This document shows positions 26,027 through 36,413 of a stretch of 64,000 bases of DNA, one piece after another; the first letter of the stretch is position 1, and each line of letters starts with the position of its first letter. The DNA is from Metabacillus idriensis. Its GTDB lineage: Bacteria; Bacillota; Bacilli; Bacillales; Bacillaceae. The DNA is taken from contig NZ_WKKF01000001.1 of NCBI RefSeq assembly GCF_009674765.1, forward strand, positions 558,001-622,000. Reading direction: 5' to 3'. The notes beneath the pieces are model-generated. The model had not been told where the DNA came from. It did not search any database and saw only the letters and a list, made by a program, of their open reading frames with translations. The translations under genes were made by a program, and so were the position numbers.

Positions 26027-27093
26027 ATGGTTATAAAGTTTTTGCAATCCTGCTATGCATGTGTTTGTTAAGCGGCTGTATTCCTGTTTCAAAAGTACTG
26101 GAAGATGTTCAGCTGATTCAGGCAATTGGCTATGACTATGTAAATGAAAAAGAATTTCAAGTGACTGCCGGTGCCACGTATACACCGCCTGGCATTCAAT
26201 CCAAACCGCAAAATGTAGCATTAACCGCTGTAGGCCGGACAAGCAAACAGATAAGACAGGAAATTCAGGCACAGTCTCCAAGACCAATTGAAATAGGCAG
26301 GGTGGGAGTGATTTTGTTCGATGAGGAACTGGCGAGAAGCGGAATCGATGATCTCGTTGACAATCTTCAAAGAGACCCAAATATAGGGAGAGACATCAGT
26401 TTAGTTGTATCAAAAGGAAAATCAAACGAAATCCTTTCAACAGAATCCGAACAGCATGAATCTGTTTCACAATTTGTCATTGATATCGTCAAACAAAATA
26501 TGGAGAGGACAATTCCAAGCATCAATCTGCATCATTTTCTGTTTCATTACCGCGGCCTGGGGTTTGATCCATTTTTGCCTTTAATTGAGAAAAAGGGGGA
26601 TCTCATTCAAGTCTCGGGTGTAGCTCTTTTTAAAGGGGATCATTTAGCCGAGACCATCGACCTGAAAGAAGGTTATATATTAAAAGTCCTTTATGAAAAA
26701 ATCCGAAAAGGCATCATTGAAGTCGATATAAAAGAAGACAAGCAGGTCAGCATACAAAATCTTTCTTCAAACACAAAGTTTAAACCTGAAAAAACAGCAA
26801 ACGGCTATACGTTTAACGTGAGGATTAAAATGGATGGAAGAGTCATGGAAGGCGGAGGATTAGATCTTACACAAAAAAAGAATATCGAAAAAATTGAAAA
26901 GAAATCAGAGGAAATGCTGGAAAAAGAAGCTTTAGTATTGCTTGAAAAACTGCAGAAATTAGATGTCGATCCACTTGGCATTAAGGAAGAGCTGAGACAG
27001 GAAGGCTATAAAGATTGGAAAAAGCAGTATGGATCTGTTCATTTCGAGGTAGATGCTAATGTTCATCTGATTCAGGCTGGGATTATGGAATGA
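26023..27093 (+). CDS. Germinant receptor lipoprotein, subunit C (Ger(x)C family)
   Basis: 356 residues. The lipoprotein signal (residues 1-20) ends in the lipobox LLSGC, placing Cys20 as the lipid-modified residue. The body carries Ger(x)C features: LEDVQLIQAIGYDYVNEKEFQVTAG, SPRPIEIGRVGVILFDEELARSG, and IRKGIIEVDI. It completes the receptor on the outer face of the spore inner membrane. Confidence 0.94.
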   Translation: MNGYKVFAILLCMCLLSGCIPVSKVLEDVQLIQAIGYDYVNEKEFQVTAGATYTPPGIQSKPQNVALTAVGRTSKQIRQEIQAQSPRPIEIGRVGVILFDEELARSGIDDLVDNLQRDPNIGRDISLVVSKGKSNEILSTESEQHESVSQFVIDIVKQNMERTIPSINLHHFLFHYRGLGFDPFLPLIEKKGDLIQVSGVALFKGDHLAETIDLKEGYILKVLYEKIRKGIIEVDIKEDKQVSIQNLSSNTKFKPEKTANGYTFNVRIKMDGRVMEGGGLDLTQKKNIEKIEKKSEEMLEKEALVLLEKLQKLDVDPLGIKEELRQEGYKDWKKQYGSVHFEVDANVHLIQAGIME

Positions 27094-27171
27094 GAATAAG
27101 ACGAATAGATTCCTCCCTATGATGCAGAATAGGTATGTATATCTTTAATGAATGAGAGAGGAATGGTTAAT

Positions 27172-27795
27172 GTGGATCAATTAATGAACAATGCAGGCTC
27201 TGAAAATATGCAGACTGGAGCTGTGCCTCCCCAATTAAGTCATGGCGGACATGAAATGTTTGATGTATCCGAAATTTTATCGGGTGCTATTAATGCATTA
27301 AACTTATACACCATTTTAAAACCGCACGTTAAGGATCCGGAACTTCTGGATATGATGAACCGCCATGAGCAATTTATGATAACCGAATACAATACGATTG
27401 TTGAGTGTTTCCAAACGGGAATGAAGCCTTCCGTATCAACTGAAGTCTATAACATGAAGCAAGGAAATGACTTTGTGTTCGGCCTGAAACAAACGCCGCC
27501 GATGAAACCGATGATGATGCCAGAGGAAATTAATGATCAGGTTATTTCAGACCTGATGCTTGGATCCGTAAAATCAAATGCGTCATTAAAGGGTATGGCA
27601 ACCACAGAAGTTTCAAACCCGGTTGTCAGACGGGTTTTGGCTGATACGATTCCAAATTGCATTGAAATGGCCTATGAGATTTCGATCTATCAAAATAAGC
27701 ATCATTATTATCAGGTGCCGCAGCTGCCAGCAGGTGATATGCAGCAGATGGTTAATTCTTATGCTCCCGCTCAATCGAAAAATCTTTCTAATTAA
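27172..27795 (+). CDS. CotF-family spore coat protein
   Basis: About 207 residues, soluble, with the CotF-like helical pattern (LSGAINALNLYTILKPHVKDPELLDMMNRHEQFMITEYNTIV and MAYEISIYQNKHHYYQVPQLP). The Met-rich PPMKPMMMPEEI segment is common in coat proteins. AGAGAGGA at 27155-27162 points to the GTG at 27172; an ATG at 27148 is the alternative. It follows the germination operon closely, consistent with sporulation expression. Confidence 0.85.
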   Translation: MDQLMNNAGSENMQTGAVPPQLSHGGHEMFDVSEILSGAINALNLYTILKPHVKDPELLDMMNRHEQFMITEYNTIVECFQTGMKPSVSTEVYNMKQGNDFVFGLKQTPPMKPMMMPEEINDQVISDLMLGSVKSNASLKGMATTEVSNPVVRRVLADTIPNCIEMAYEISIYQNKHHYYQVPQLPAGDMQQMVNSYAPAQSKNLSN

Positions 27796-27807
27796 TCCGT
27801 GTATCTA

Positions 27808-27839
27808 AAAGACCTCCCGCGCTGGAGAGGTCTTTTTTT
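27808..27839 (+). terminator. Terminator after the coat protein gene
   Basis: AAAGACCTC/GAGAGGTCTTT with a short loop and T7. Confidence 0.88.
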
Positions 27840-27867
27840 GTTTGAAATTGATTTAAACCAAAAACGG

Positions 27868-28368
27868 TTAACGCGACCCTTTTTCTAAAACGGATTGATT
27901 TGAAATTTTCCGTACAAACCCAATAAAGAATCGAGCAAATAAAAAGGTGAAAGTGATTGAAAGAAAACTTATTTTTGAACTCCAGCCTTTATGATACTTA
28001 ATTAATTGTGTGTTTTTTTCAAGCCAATATTCGACTAGTGTCATTGGAACACTGAAAAAAAGAACTTTAGCAGAAATACCTAAGATTGATGAATTGACTG
28101 TCAATTGATTATAAAAAACACAGGTGATCGGGAAGATTAGATAATCAAAAATTACACTTATATTAAAGTATTTTTTAAAGAGGTTGGCCGGATACGAAAT
28201 ATACCCCATCTTAACTAAGTAATTATCTACTAATGATGAAAAATAACTTTTAACAAGAAAAATGATCAGCCAGTCTTTAACAGGCGGTTTTTTAAGCAAG
28301 ACGATAAGTGCTAATATCCCAAATGAAAGTAAGAATCTTAATACCTTTTTTTCGAATTTTTTCCCCAT
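27868..28368 (-). CDS. CBO0543-type multi-pass membrane protein
   Basis: 166 residues with about four to five membrane helices. Features such as LVEYWLEKNTQLIKYHKGWS resemble the CBO0543 family of small membrane proteins common in spore formers, whose function is unknown. Family assignment is from general resemblance. It is on the opposite strand to the coat gene and reads away from the DUF3231 cluster. Confidence 0.62.
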   Translation of the reverse strand: MGKKFEKKVLRFLLSFGILALIVLLKKPPVKDWLIIFLVKSYFSSLVDNYLVKMGYISYPANLFKKYFNISVIFDYLIFPITCVFYNQLTVNSSILGISAKVLFFSVPMTLVEYWLEKNTQLIKYHKGWSSKISFLSITFTFLFARFFIGFVRKISNQSVLEKGSR

Positions 28369-28400
28369 CTGTATGTTTGCTCCAATCTGCTGGATTTACC

Positions 28401-28946
28401 CTACTCAGGTCTACCCGGCGGGCTGTATTTTGGCGGGACACGAAGCCACCCTCTTTCTTTCATCAGGTTTTTAAGCGGAGCAGCAAATTTCATCAGTTCA
28501 ACCTGTATTTCAAAAAACAGAATTCCTACATCTGTCCGAACCGTTTTAGACATGGCCTGCGCGCAAAACGTGATGGAGGATGCTATTTTGACAGCAATTA
28601 AATTGGCAATTTCATCATCAGATAGTTTAACACCTTCTGGAACTGCAGCTGCGTTTGAAAGGGGTTTTTTAGGATTGACCAGCGGCAGAGGCACGCCTTC
28701 CTTTAACAAAAAATCTTCAATATCCTGAGTATCTTTTTTACTGCCTTCCAAGGCATTCTGAACAACATGCTGCAAATCGGGATCGATTGTTGAGTTCAGT
28801 GCTACTTGGTAAAGGGAATGTGCTTCATGAAACGCAGTGAAAATTGTCCATAAATCCATCACTTCCCCCACATGGAGCGGAGGTTTAGGATCTTTATCAA
28901 TAAAGTTTTTAATAATAGCTGAAATGGATTCGATAGCCCTTGTCAT
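28401..28946 (-). CDS. DUF3231 protein (first copy)
   Basis: 181 residues, one DUF3231 unit: PPLHVGEVMDLWTIFTAFHEAHSLYQVALNSTIDPDL, an alpha-helical pattern with conserved His and Glu, and an internal DDEIANLIAVKIASS. DUF3231 proteins are abundant in Bacillus spores. A second copy lies at 29941-30453, and the manganese catalase gene is between them. AGGTG precedes the ATG. Role unknown; a ferritin-like helical fold is plausible. Confidence 0.82.
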   Translation of the reverse strand: MTRAIESISAIIKNFIDKDPKPPLHVGEVMDLWTIFTAFHEAHSLYQVALNSTIDPDLQHVVQNALEGSKKDTQDIEDFLLKEGVPLPLVNPKKPLSNAAAVPEGVKLSDDEIANLIAVKIASSITFCAQAMSKTVRTDVGILFFEIQVELMKFAAPLKNLMKERGWLRVPPKYSPPGRPE

Positions 28947-29011
28947 AAGTCACCTCATAGAAAATCATTCTTCTTATTGTTTCCAAAAGTCTGCTTAAAA
29001 TGAGAGAAAAG

Positions 29012-29041
29012 AAAAACAGCCTTTATAAAAGGCCGTTTTCA
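29012..29041 (-). terminator. Terminator after the manganese catalase gene
   Basis: On the minus strand AACGGCC-TTTTATAAA-GGCTGTT is followed by TTTTC. Confidence 0.7.
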
Positions 29042-29044
29042 AAT

Positions 29045-29902
29045 TTATTGATTCAAATCGTTTAAGCCTGGACTGTGTTCATTCGGCATCTCGGGAAGAT
29101 CTGGAACAGGAAATCCTTTAGGCGGATCAGTGACCTGTAAATCTCCGCTGTCTCTGCTTGGAGATTCACCTGTGAAAATTTCACCAATACGAGTTGAATC
29201 CAATCGGAAGTTAAACTGGGCATTGTGATAACCCATTTCAACATATTTTCTGCATTCAGGATATTTGTTAATATCATAATTTGGAATCGGGAAAACTTTG
29301 CCCCAGTTAACTCCCAGTGTTTCAAGTGCTTTGGCAAATGCATTTTGATGGGCATTGTCCCGTACAATTAAAAACGCAATGGTTTCTCTAAACGTTTTAT
29401 TAGAGCTCATTTCATAAATTCGCGATTTTTGAAGAACGCCGGTTGATTCGAGAATCACGTTATTCAGCAAGTCGCTAATTAAATTTCCGTGACTGTAAAC
29501 CCATGACCCGTTCCATGGATTCCCTCCAGCATCAACAGGAAGTGAAGCTTGAGCTCCCATAATATAATGATGAGGATTTCCGTGCATGACCGGATCTGCA
29601 AGAGGTGCTTGACTAGGACCTGAATTTCCGGCATCATTCACTTCGCCAGAACCATTTAAAAGCTGATTAATCGTTGTTTGAACAAGTTCTACATGGCTGA
29701 TTTCTTCAAGAAAAACGCCTCTGATTAAATCACGGTACTGTTTATCTTTTCCTCTGAAGTTGGCACTTTGAAAGGAGTATTGCATCATTGTGCGCATTTC
29801 ACCGAACTGACCGCCGAGTGCTTCCTGCAAAACTTTTGCAGCAGCAGGATCCGGCTTATCGGGAACGATCATATTGATTAAATCTTCTTTGTAAAAATAC
29901 AT
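29045..29902 (-). CDS. Manganese catalase (spore-type, YdbD/CotJC-like)
   Basis: 285 residues of the dimanganese catalase family, which splits H2O2. The four-helix metal site is visible: GGQFGEMRTMMQYSFQSANF (Glu), FLEEISHVELVQTTINQLL (Glu, His), and FLIVRDNAHQNAFAKALE (Glu/His region). Bacillus relatives are spore coat or spore-stress proteins. It lies between two DUF3231 genes in the same direction. GGAGTC precedes the ATG. Confidence 0.9.
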   Translation of the reverse strand: MYFYKEDLINMIVPDKPDPAAAKVLQEALGGQFGEMRTMMQYSFQSANFRGKDKQYRDLIRGVFLEEISHVELVQTTINQLLNGSGEVNDAGNSGPSQAPLADPVMHGNPHHYIMGAQASLPVDAGGNPWNGSWVYSHGNLISDLLNNVILESTGVLQKSRIYEMSSNKTFRETIAFLIVRDNAHQNAFAKALETLGVNWGKVFPIPNYDINKYPECRKYVEMGYHNAQFNFRLDSTRIGEIFTGESPSRDSGDLQVTDPPKGFPVPDLPEMPNEHSPGLNDLNQ

Positions 29903-29940
29903 AGCAGACTCCTTATAGGCAGCAGATAGAACTGCTTTTA

Positions 29941-30453
29941 TTATTTATCTAAATGCAAAGGAGGGGGAATTAACCAGCCTTTTTCTTTATTTAACTGAAG
30001 AATTTTACCTCCGTATTGTACTTTTTTTGCATGATGCTGAGTAAACAGCAGAGCAATATCTTCTCTAATGCATTGTCCGATCATCGTGCTGTCAGCCACT
30101 AATCCTTGAGCAAGGTCTTTAGAGATGCTCATTGCCACTTCCGGATCTGAAATACGGGCACCCGCAGGAATTTCTTCTAGTCGGGCATTTGGTCTTTCAG
30201 GAGGTGTTGGCGGCAAGCCGACCTCATTCTTTTTTAATAACGCTTCAAGTTCTTCAATAGAAGGCAAAATATTATTTTTAATGATTTGATCAATTAATTT
30301 TTTCAAATCGGCATCACCAGTGTGATTGTAATAAACTTGATAAGCTGCATGAGATGCTTTAGCAACTGATAATGCACTCCAAACTCCAAATACCTCTCCA
30401 TAATGCATTGGTTCATCCGTCGGATTTCCGCTGAGAATACCCAAATTGATCAC
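29941..30453 (-). CDS. DUF3231 protein (second copy)
   Basis: 170 residues, paralogous to the copy at 28401-28946: EPMHYGEVFGVWSALSVAKASHAAYQVYYNHTGDADL lines up with the same region there, and PEVAMSISKDLAQGLVADS with its second half. It leads the three-gene leftward set DUF3231, Mn catalase, DUF3231, with gaps of 38 and 98 bases, probably one sporulation transcription unit. Confidence 0.85.
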   Translation of the reverse strand: MINLGILSGNPTDEPMHYGEVFGVWSALSVAKASHAAYQVYYNHTGDADLKKLIDQIIKNNILPSIEELEALLKKNEVGLPPTPPERPNARLEEIPAGARISDPEVAMSISKDLAQGLVADSTMIGQCIREDIALLFTQHHAKKVQYGGKILQLNKEKGWLIPPPLHLDK

Positions 30454-30597
30454 TCCATTTCATATTTTTAAAAGACACATTCTATTTTGCACAAGAAGAT
30501 TTAATTAATACTTTTAAAAAAAAAAAACGTAAAGAATAAAAAATTCCTGTTTGAGGATTATAACTAACGTACTAATCATAAAAATGGAGGGGTTTTT

Positions 30598-30846
30598 TTG
30601 AAGAAGAATATAATGATGATCTTATGTACAATGGTTCTAGCCGTTATGATGTCTGGTGTAAACGTTCAAGCAGAAAATAATTACAATGATAGAGACGATA
30701 ACATCAGCACAAGAAATGTAAATACCGAAACTGCGGCAGCAGCTGATGATGACGATGATATGGATATTGGCTGGATTGGTTTATTAGGATTAGCAGGGCT
30801 GCTGGGGCTTAGAAGAAAAGATAGAGATCGCAGAGACGTGAGATAA
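30598..30846 (+). CDS. Small secreted/anchored WGxxGxxG-type protein
   Basis: 82 residues: signal peptide (1-25, ending VQA), a short Asp/Asn-rich middle with DDDDDMD, then IGWIGLLGLAGLLGLRRKDRDRRD, a glycine-rich helix followed by basic residues. This is the WGxxGxxG C-terminal pattern, thought to be a sorting or anchoring signal in Firmicutes. The start is TTG at 30598, behind ATGGAGGGG. Confidence 0.78.
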   Translation: MKKNIMMILCTMVLAVMMSGVNVQAENNYNDRDDNISTRNVNTETAAAADDDDDMDIGWIGLLGLAGLLGLRRKDRDRRDVR

Positions 30847-30860
30847 TAGCAGGAATACAA

Positions 30861-30893
30861 AAAAGCATGCGGCAACACGCCACATGCTTTTTC
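30861..30893. terminator. Bidirectional terminator
   Basis: AAAAGCATG-CGGCAACACGCCA-CATGCTTTTT, with A-rich flank left and T-run right, between convergent genes. Confidence 0.75.
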
Positions 30894-30902
30894 TATATGA
30901 AT

Positions 30903-32042
30903 TTAAGGCTTCAATATTACCTTCACACACTCATCTTCATGATCATTAAAGATTTTGTACGCTTCGCTTGCCTTGCTTAAAGGCACTTTATGGGAGACGA
31001 TTTCAGTTGGATCCAATTTCCCTGAGGTAATCATATCGAACAGCATTGGCATGTAATGAATGACAGGAGCCTGTCCCATTTTTAGGTTGATGTTTCGTTC
31101 AAATATATTTCCGAGCGGGAACATGTTGTATTTTGATCCATAAACACCAGTCAGCTGAATCGTACCAAACTTTCTGACAGAGTTCATCGCAATTTCAAAC
31201 GGGCTGAGGGTTCCGCCTTGCAGCTTCAGTTTTTGCCCAATTTCTTCAAGTGCTGTCTTTTTCCCGTCCATTCCTACACAATCGATGACAGCATCTGCTC
31301 CCCCGCTTGTCAGCTCTTTAATGTGAGATCCAGTATCTTTAAAGTCATCAAAATTAATGATTTCTACGTTGTTCATTCTTTTCGCCCGGTCTAATCTGTA
31401 GGGCAGGTTATCAACGGCAATGACCCGTTTAGCGCCCTTCATCCACGCGAACTTCTGAGCCATGAGACCGACTGGTCCGCATCCGAGAACTACTACGGTA
31501 TCATCACTTTTCACACCGGCATTTTCAATGCTCCAATACGCAGTAGGCAGGACATCTGACATAAACAGCAGGGCTTCATCTTCAAGCTCGACGGATTCCG
31601 GAATCACAAACGGCATAAAGTTTCCAAATGGCACTCTTAAATATTCAGCCTGTCCGCCCGGATGATTCCCGTAACGCTCTGTAAATCCAAAGTAGCCGCC
31701 TGTATCAATTTCAGGATTGGGATTTGAGTTATCACACTGGCTTTCAAGGTCGTGTTTACAATAGTAGCAGCTTCCGCACGAAATGTTGAAGGGGATAACT
31801 ACTCTGTCGCCTTTTTTAACCTTTGTTACTTCTGGTCCAACTTCCTCTACAATTCCCATAGGCTCATGCCCGACAACGTAATCTTTCTCAGCAGGCAGTG
31901 CTCCCTGGTAGATGTGAAGGTCAGAGCCGCATATAGCGGTTGATGTGATGCGGACAATGATATCGTCTTTTTTTTGAAGCACCGCATCCGGGACCTCTTT
32001 TACTTCCATTTCCTTTGTGCCCTGAAACGTCACAGCTTTCAT
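30903..32042 (-). CDS. Zinc-dependent alcohol/formaldehyde dehydrogenase
   Basis: 379 residues of the medium-chain dehydrogenase family. Catalytic zinc ligands lie in STAICGSDLHIY and GHEPMGIVEEVG; the structural zinc loop has four Cys in CGSCYYCKHDLESQC. The nucleotide site is VVVLGCGPVGLMAQKFAWMKG. The subgroup is that of glutathione-independent formaldehyde dehydrogenase-like proteins. AGGAGG precedes the ATG. It is monocistronic, so the physiological substrate is open. Confidence 0.88.
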   Translation of the reverse strand: MKAVTFQGTKEMEVKEVPDAVLQKKDDIIVRITSTAICGSDLHIYQGALPAEKDYVVGHEPMGIVEEVGPEVTKVKKGDRVVIPFNISCGSCYYCKHDLESQCDNSNPNPEIDTGGYFGFTERYGNHPGGQAEYLRVPFGNFMPFVIPESVELEDEALLFMSDVLPTAYWSIENAGVKSDDTVVVLGCGPVGLMAQKFAWMKGAKRVIAVDNLPYRLDRAKRMNNVEIINFDDFKDTGSHIKELTSGGADAVIDCVGMDGKKTALEEIGQKLKLQGGTLSPFEIAMNSVRKFGTIQLTGVYGSKYNMFPLGNIFERNINLKMGQAPVIHYMPMLFDMITSGKLDPTEIVSHKVPLSKASEAYKIFNDHEDECVKVILKP

Positions 32043-32213
32043 CTTTACAGCCTCCTAAAATGTGATATTGTTGTTATACCCTTTTGAACTATAAATAATG
32101 GGCGAAATGGAAAAATGAGACTTTTGGAGGAGGGTTATTTTGTAGGGGGATAGATAGACGGTATTTTAGGAGAAGAAATGTGTGCATGATCAGGAACAGC
32201 TTACTCAAAGAAT

Positions 32214-32242
32214 AAAGCCGCTCTTAATCATAGAGCGGCTTA
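32214..32242 (-). terminator. Terminator of katG
   Basis: On the minus strand AAGCCGCTCT-ATGATTA-AGAGCGGCTT is followed by TATTCTTT. Confidence 0.75.
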
Positions 32243-32252
32243 ATCCCTTCAC

Positions 32253-34535
<2,283 letters not shown>

Positions 34536-34560
34536 CTAATGATTGTGATAATTCAATATA

Positions 34561-34592
34561 AAATAATCATTCTCAATTTATAATTATACTAA
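34561..34592. promoter_or_regulatory. Fur-like and PerR-like boxes upstream of katG
   Basis: AAATAATCATTCTCA at 34561-34575 matches the reverse of TGATAATNATTATCA at about 12 of 15 positions (Fur). TTATAATTATACTAA at 34578-34592 matches TTATAATNATTATAA at about 13 of 15 (PerR). Both lie 75-105 bases before the katG start, a sensible operator place. Confidence 0.5.
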
Positions 34593-34773
34593 ATTATATT
34601 TTAAATTTGAAGCAATAAGGTGAGAGAAAAATGAAAATTTATAAAAGATTAACAAAACCAAATTCTCCAGCTTCTCGAAAAAGAAGCAACCAACAAATCA
34701 ATGAGAAAACAGTTTAATAGAAAGATAGTTTATTTTGAGGGAAAATATTGAATATTTGAATTTCAAGAATAGA

Positions 34774-34804
34774 TTGACAATTTTCTTCAAACATATGGTA
34801 ATAT
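34774..34804 (+). promoter_or_regulatory. Probable promoter of the TRAP operon
   Basis: TTGACA at 34774-34779 with TAATAT at 34799-34804; the 19-base spacing is slightly long. The stretch 34593-34773 holds nothing else I can name. Confidence 0.45.
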
Positions 34805-34854
34805 AAAAATGTGGTATTGTTACAATTAAATTACAAAGAGGGGGAAATTTACTA

Positions 34855-35844
34855 GTGAAAATGCGTAAAAGTTTATTTATGGTCATGCTTCTTGCTGTTG
34901 TGATGATCATTTCGGCCTGTGGCGGAAATGATGCTGCATCTGGTTCCGGGGGAGGCTCAGGAGATTCTAAGCCGAAAACGCTGCGTATTCTTACAGGCGG
35001 AACGGGTGGTACATATTACCCTCTTGGCGGATCATTCGGCGATATCATTTCTGATAGCACTGATTATAAGGCAACTGTACAGTCTTCAGGTGCATCTGTT
35101 GAAAACATGCAGACATTAAAAAGCGGAGATGCTGAGATTGCATTTTCTCAAACCGATATCGCGACATATGCTTTAAGCGGAGAGAGTATGTTTAAAGATA
35201 ACAAGATTGATAATGTACTGGGACTTGGTACGTTATATAACGAAACGGTTCAACTAATCACAACTGACAAGAGCGGCATTAAATCAGTTGAAGATTTAAA
35301 AGGCAAGAAAGTTTCCGTTGGGGCAATCGGTTCGGGAGCTTACTTAAATGCTACACAGGTCCTGGAAGTACACGGTTTAACAGTGGATGATATTCAGGCT
35401 CAAAACCTTTCGTTTGATGAATCAACTGAAGGAATTCAAGGCGGCAGCATTGATGCAGCATTCGTTACAGCAGGAACTCCGACAGCTGCAGTTGAAACTC
35501 TTTCAGCTCAAAACAAGGTGGTAGTTGTTCCTCTTGAAGCTGACAAAGTGAAAGAGCTTATTGAAAAATATCCTTTCTACTCTGAGGATGTTGTTCCAAG
35601 CGGCACATATAAGATTGGTGAAGACGTGAACACAGTTGCTGTTAAAGCGATGCTTGTGGTTCAGGATGAACTTGATGAAGACCTCGTATACGACATCACA
35701 AAATCAATCTTTGAAAACACAGATAAAATTGCTCATGCAAAAGGAAAACTAATCAAAGCAGAAACGGCACTTGAAGGAATCGGCGACTTAAAGCTGCATC
35801 CTGGTGCTGAGAAATACTTTAAAGAAAAAGGCGTACTGAAATAA
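34855..35844 (+). CDS. TRAP transporter solute-binding lipoprotein, TAXI family
   Basis: About 329 residues. The lipoprotein signal (1-22) ends in ISACGG with the lipidated Cys, followed by a Gly/Ser linker. TLRILTGGTGGTYYPLGGSFGDII is the TAXI-family signature. The protein captures substrate (relatives take glutamate or 2-oxoglutarate) for the fused permease two genes on. The GTG at 34855 behind AGAGGGGG is chosen; an ATG six bases later is possible. Confidence 0.92.
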   Translation: MKMRKSLFMVMLLAVVMIISACGGNDAASGSGGGSGDSKPKTLRILTGGTGGTYYPLGGSFGDIISDSTDYKATVQSSGASVENMQTLKSGDAEIAFSQTDIATYALSGESMFKDNKIDNVLGLGTLYNETVQLITTDKSGIKSVEDLKGKKVSVGAIGSGAYLNATQVLEVHGLTVDDIQAQNLSFDESTEGIQGGSIDAAFVTAGTPTAAVETLSAQNKVVVVPLEADKVKELIEKYPFYSEDVVPSGTYKIGEDVNTVAVKAMLVVQDELDEDLVYDITKSIFENTDKIAHAKGKLIKAETALEGIGDLKLHPGAEKYFKEKGVLK

Positions 35845-35850
35845 TGGTTT

Positions 35851-35886
35851 GAGAGATAGGCCGCAGAGAAACTGCGGTCTATCTCT
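35851..35886 (+). other. Strong intra-operon hairpin after the binding-protein gene
   Basis: GAGATAG-CCGCAG pairs with CTGCGG-CTATCTC around a short loop, without a T-run. Such hairpins after binding-protein genes protect the upstream mRNA and raise binding protein over permease. Confidence 0.65.
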
Positions 35887-35906
35887 TGATTTTGGAGGAA
35901 ACAGGG

Positions 35907-36413
35907 ATGAAGAAAAAGCTATTATACGTTCTTATGCTTTTCATCTTGGTCATTCTCATCTTTTTTATCCCGTTTAAAAAAACCGCAGCTTTTCATTTTG
36001 AAGACACAAACAGGCTATTGGCTTACATTTCTGTTAAAGAAATGGATACTTTTCAAATTAAGTATACTCATTCCATTCATCTTACAGATGTGATTGAAAC
36101 ATATGAGCTTTCGAACAAAAAAATCAAACAAAAAGAGCTTTCATATGAGACGTTTGCAGTAGGCATGCCCTCTGGACCTGAAGGGGAGGAGATTTTTGAA
36201 AGAAAGGATGGCCGTTATATCATTTCAAATATGAATCGGACATTTCCTTTTTTCGACCTAAGCATAGGACAGGTAGTTTCCAATCACAGAGTAGTTTACA
36301 AAGGAAAAGAATATGAATTGAAAAATTACATAAAACCAGGTACATGGGTCAGAGTCAGCTATGAAACCATGAATCTTTTTCAGCTTTTGAAAGGAGTGAA
36401 AATCAATGAGTGA
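35907..36413 (+). CDS. DUF1850 TRAP-associated protein
   Basis: 168 residues with one N-terminal membrane helix and an outward domain (YTHSIHLTDVIETYELSNKKI), matching DUF1850, nearly always found between TAXI binding proteins and fused TRAP permeases. The precise role is unknown. The ATG at 35907 follows GGAGG. It overlaps the permease gene by eight bases, indicating coupling. Confidence 0.85.
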   Translation: MKKKLLYVLMLFILVILIFFIPFKKTAAFHFEDTNRLLAYISVKEMDTFQIKYTHSIHLTDVIETYELSNKKIKQKELSYETFAVGMPSGPEGEEIFERKDGRYIISNMNRTFPFFDLSIGQVVSNHRVVYKGKEYELKNYIKPGTWVRVSYETMNLFQLLKGVKINE

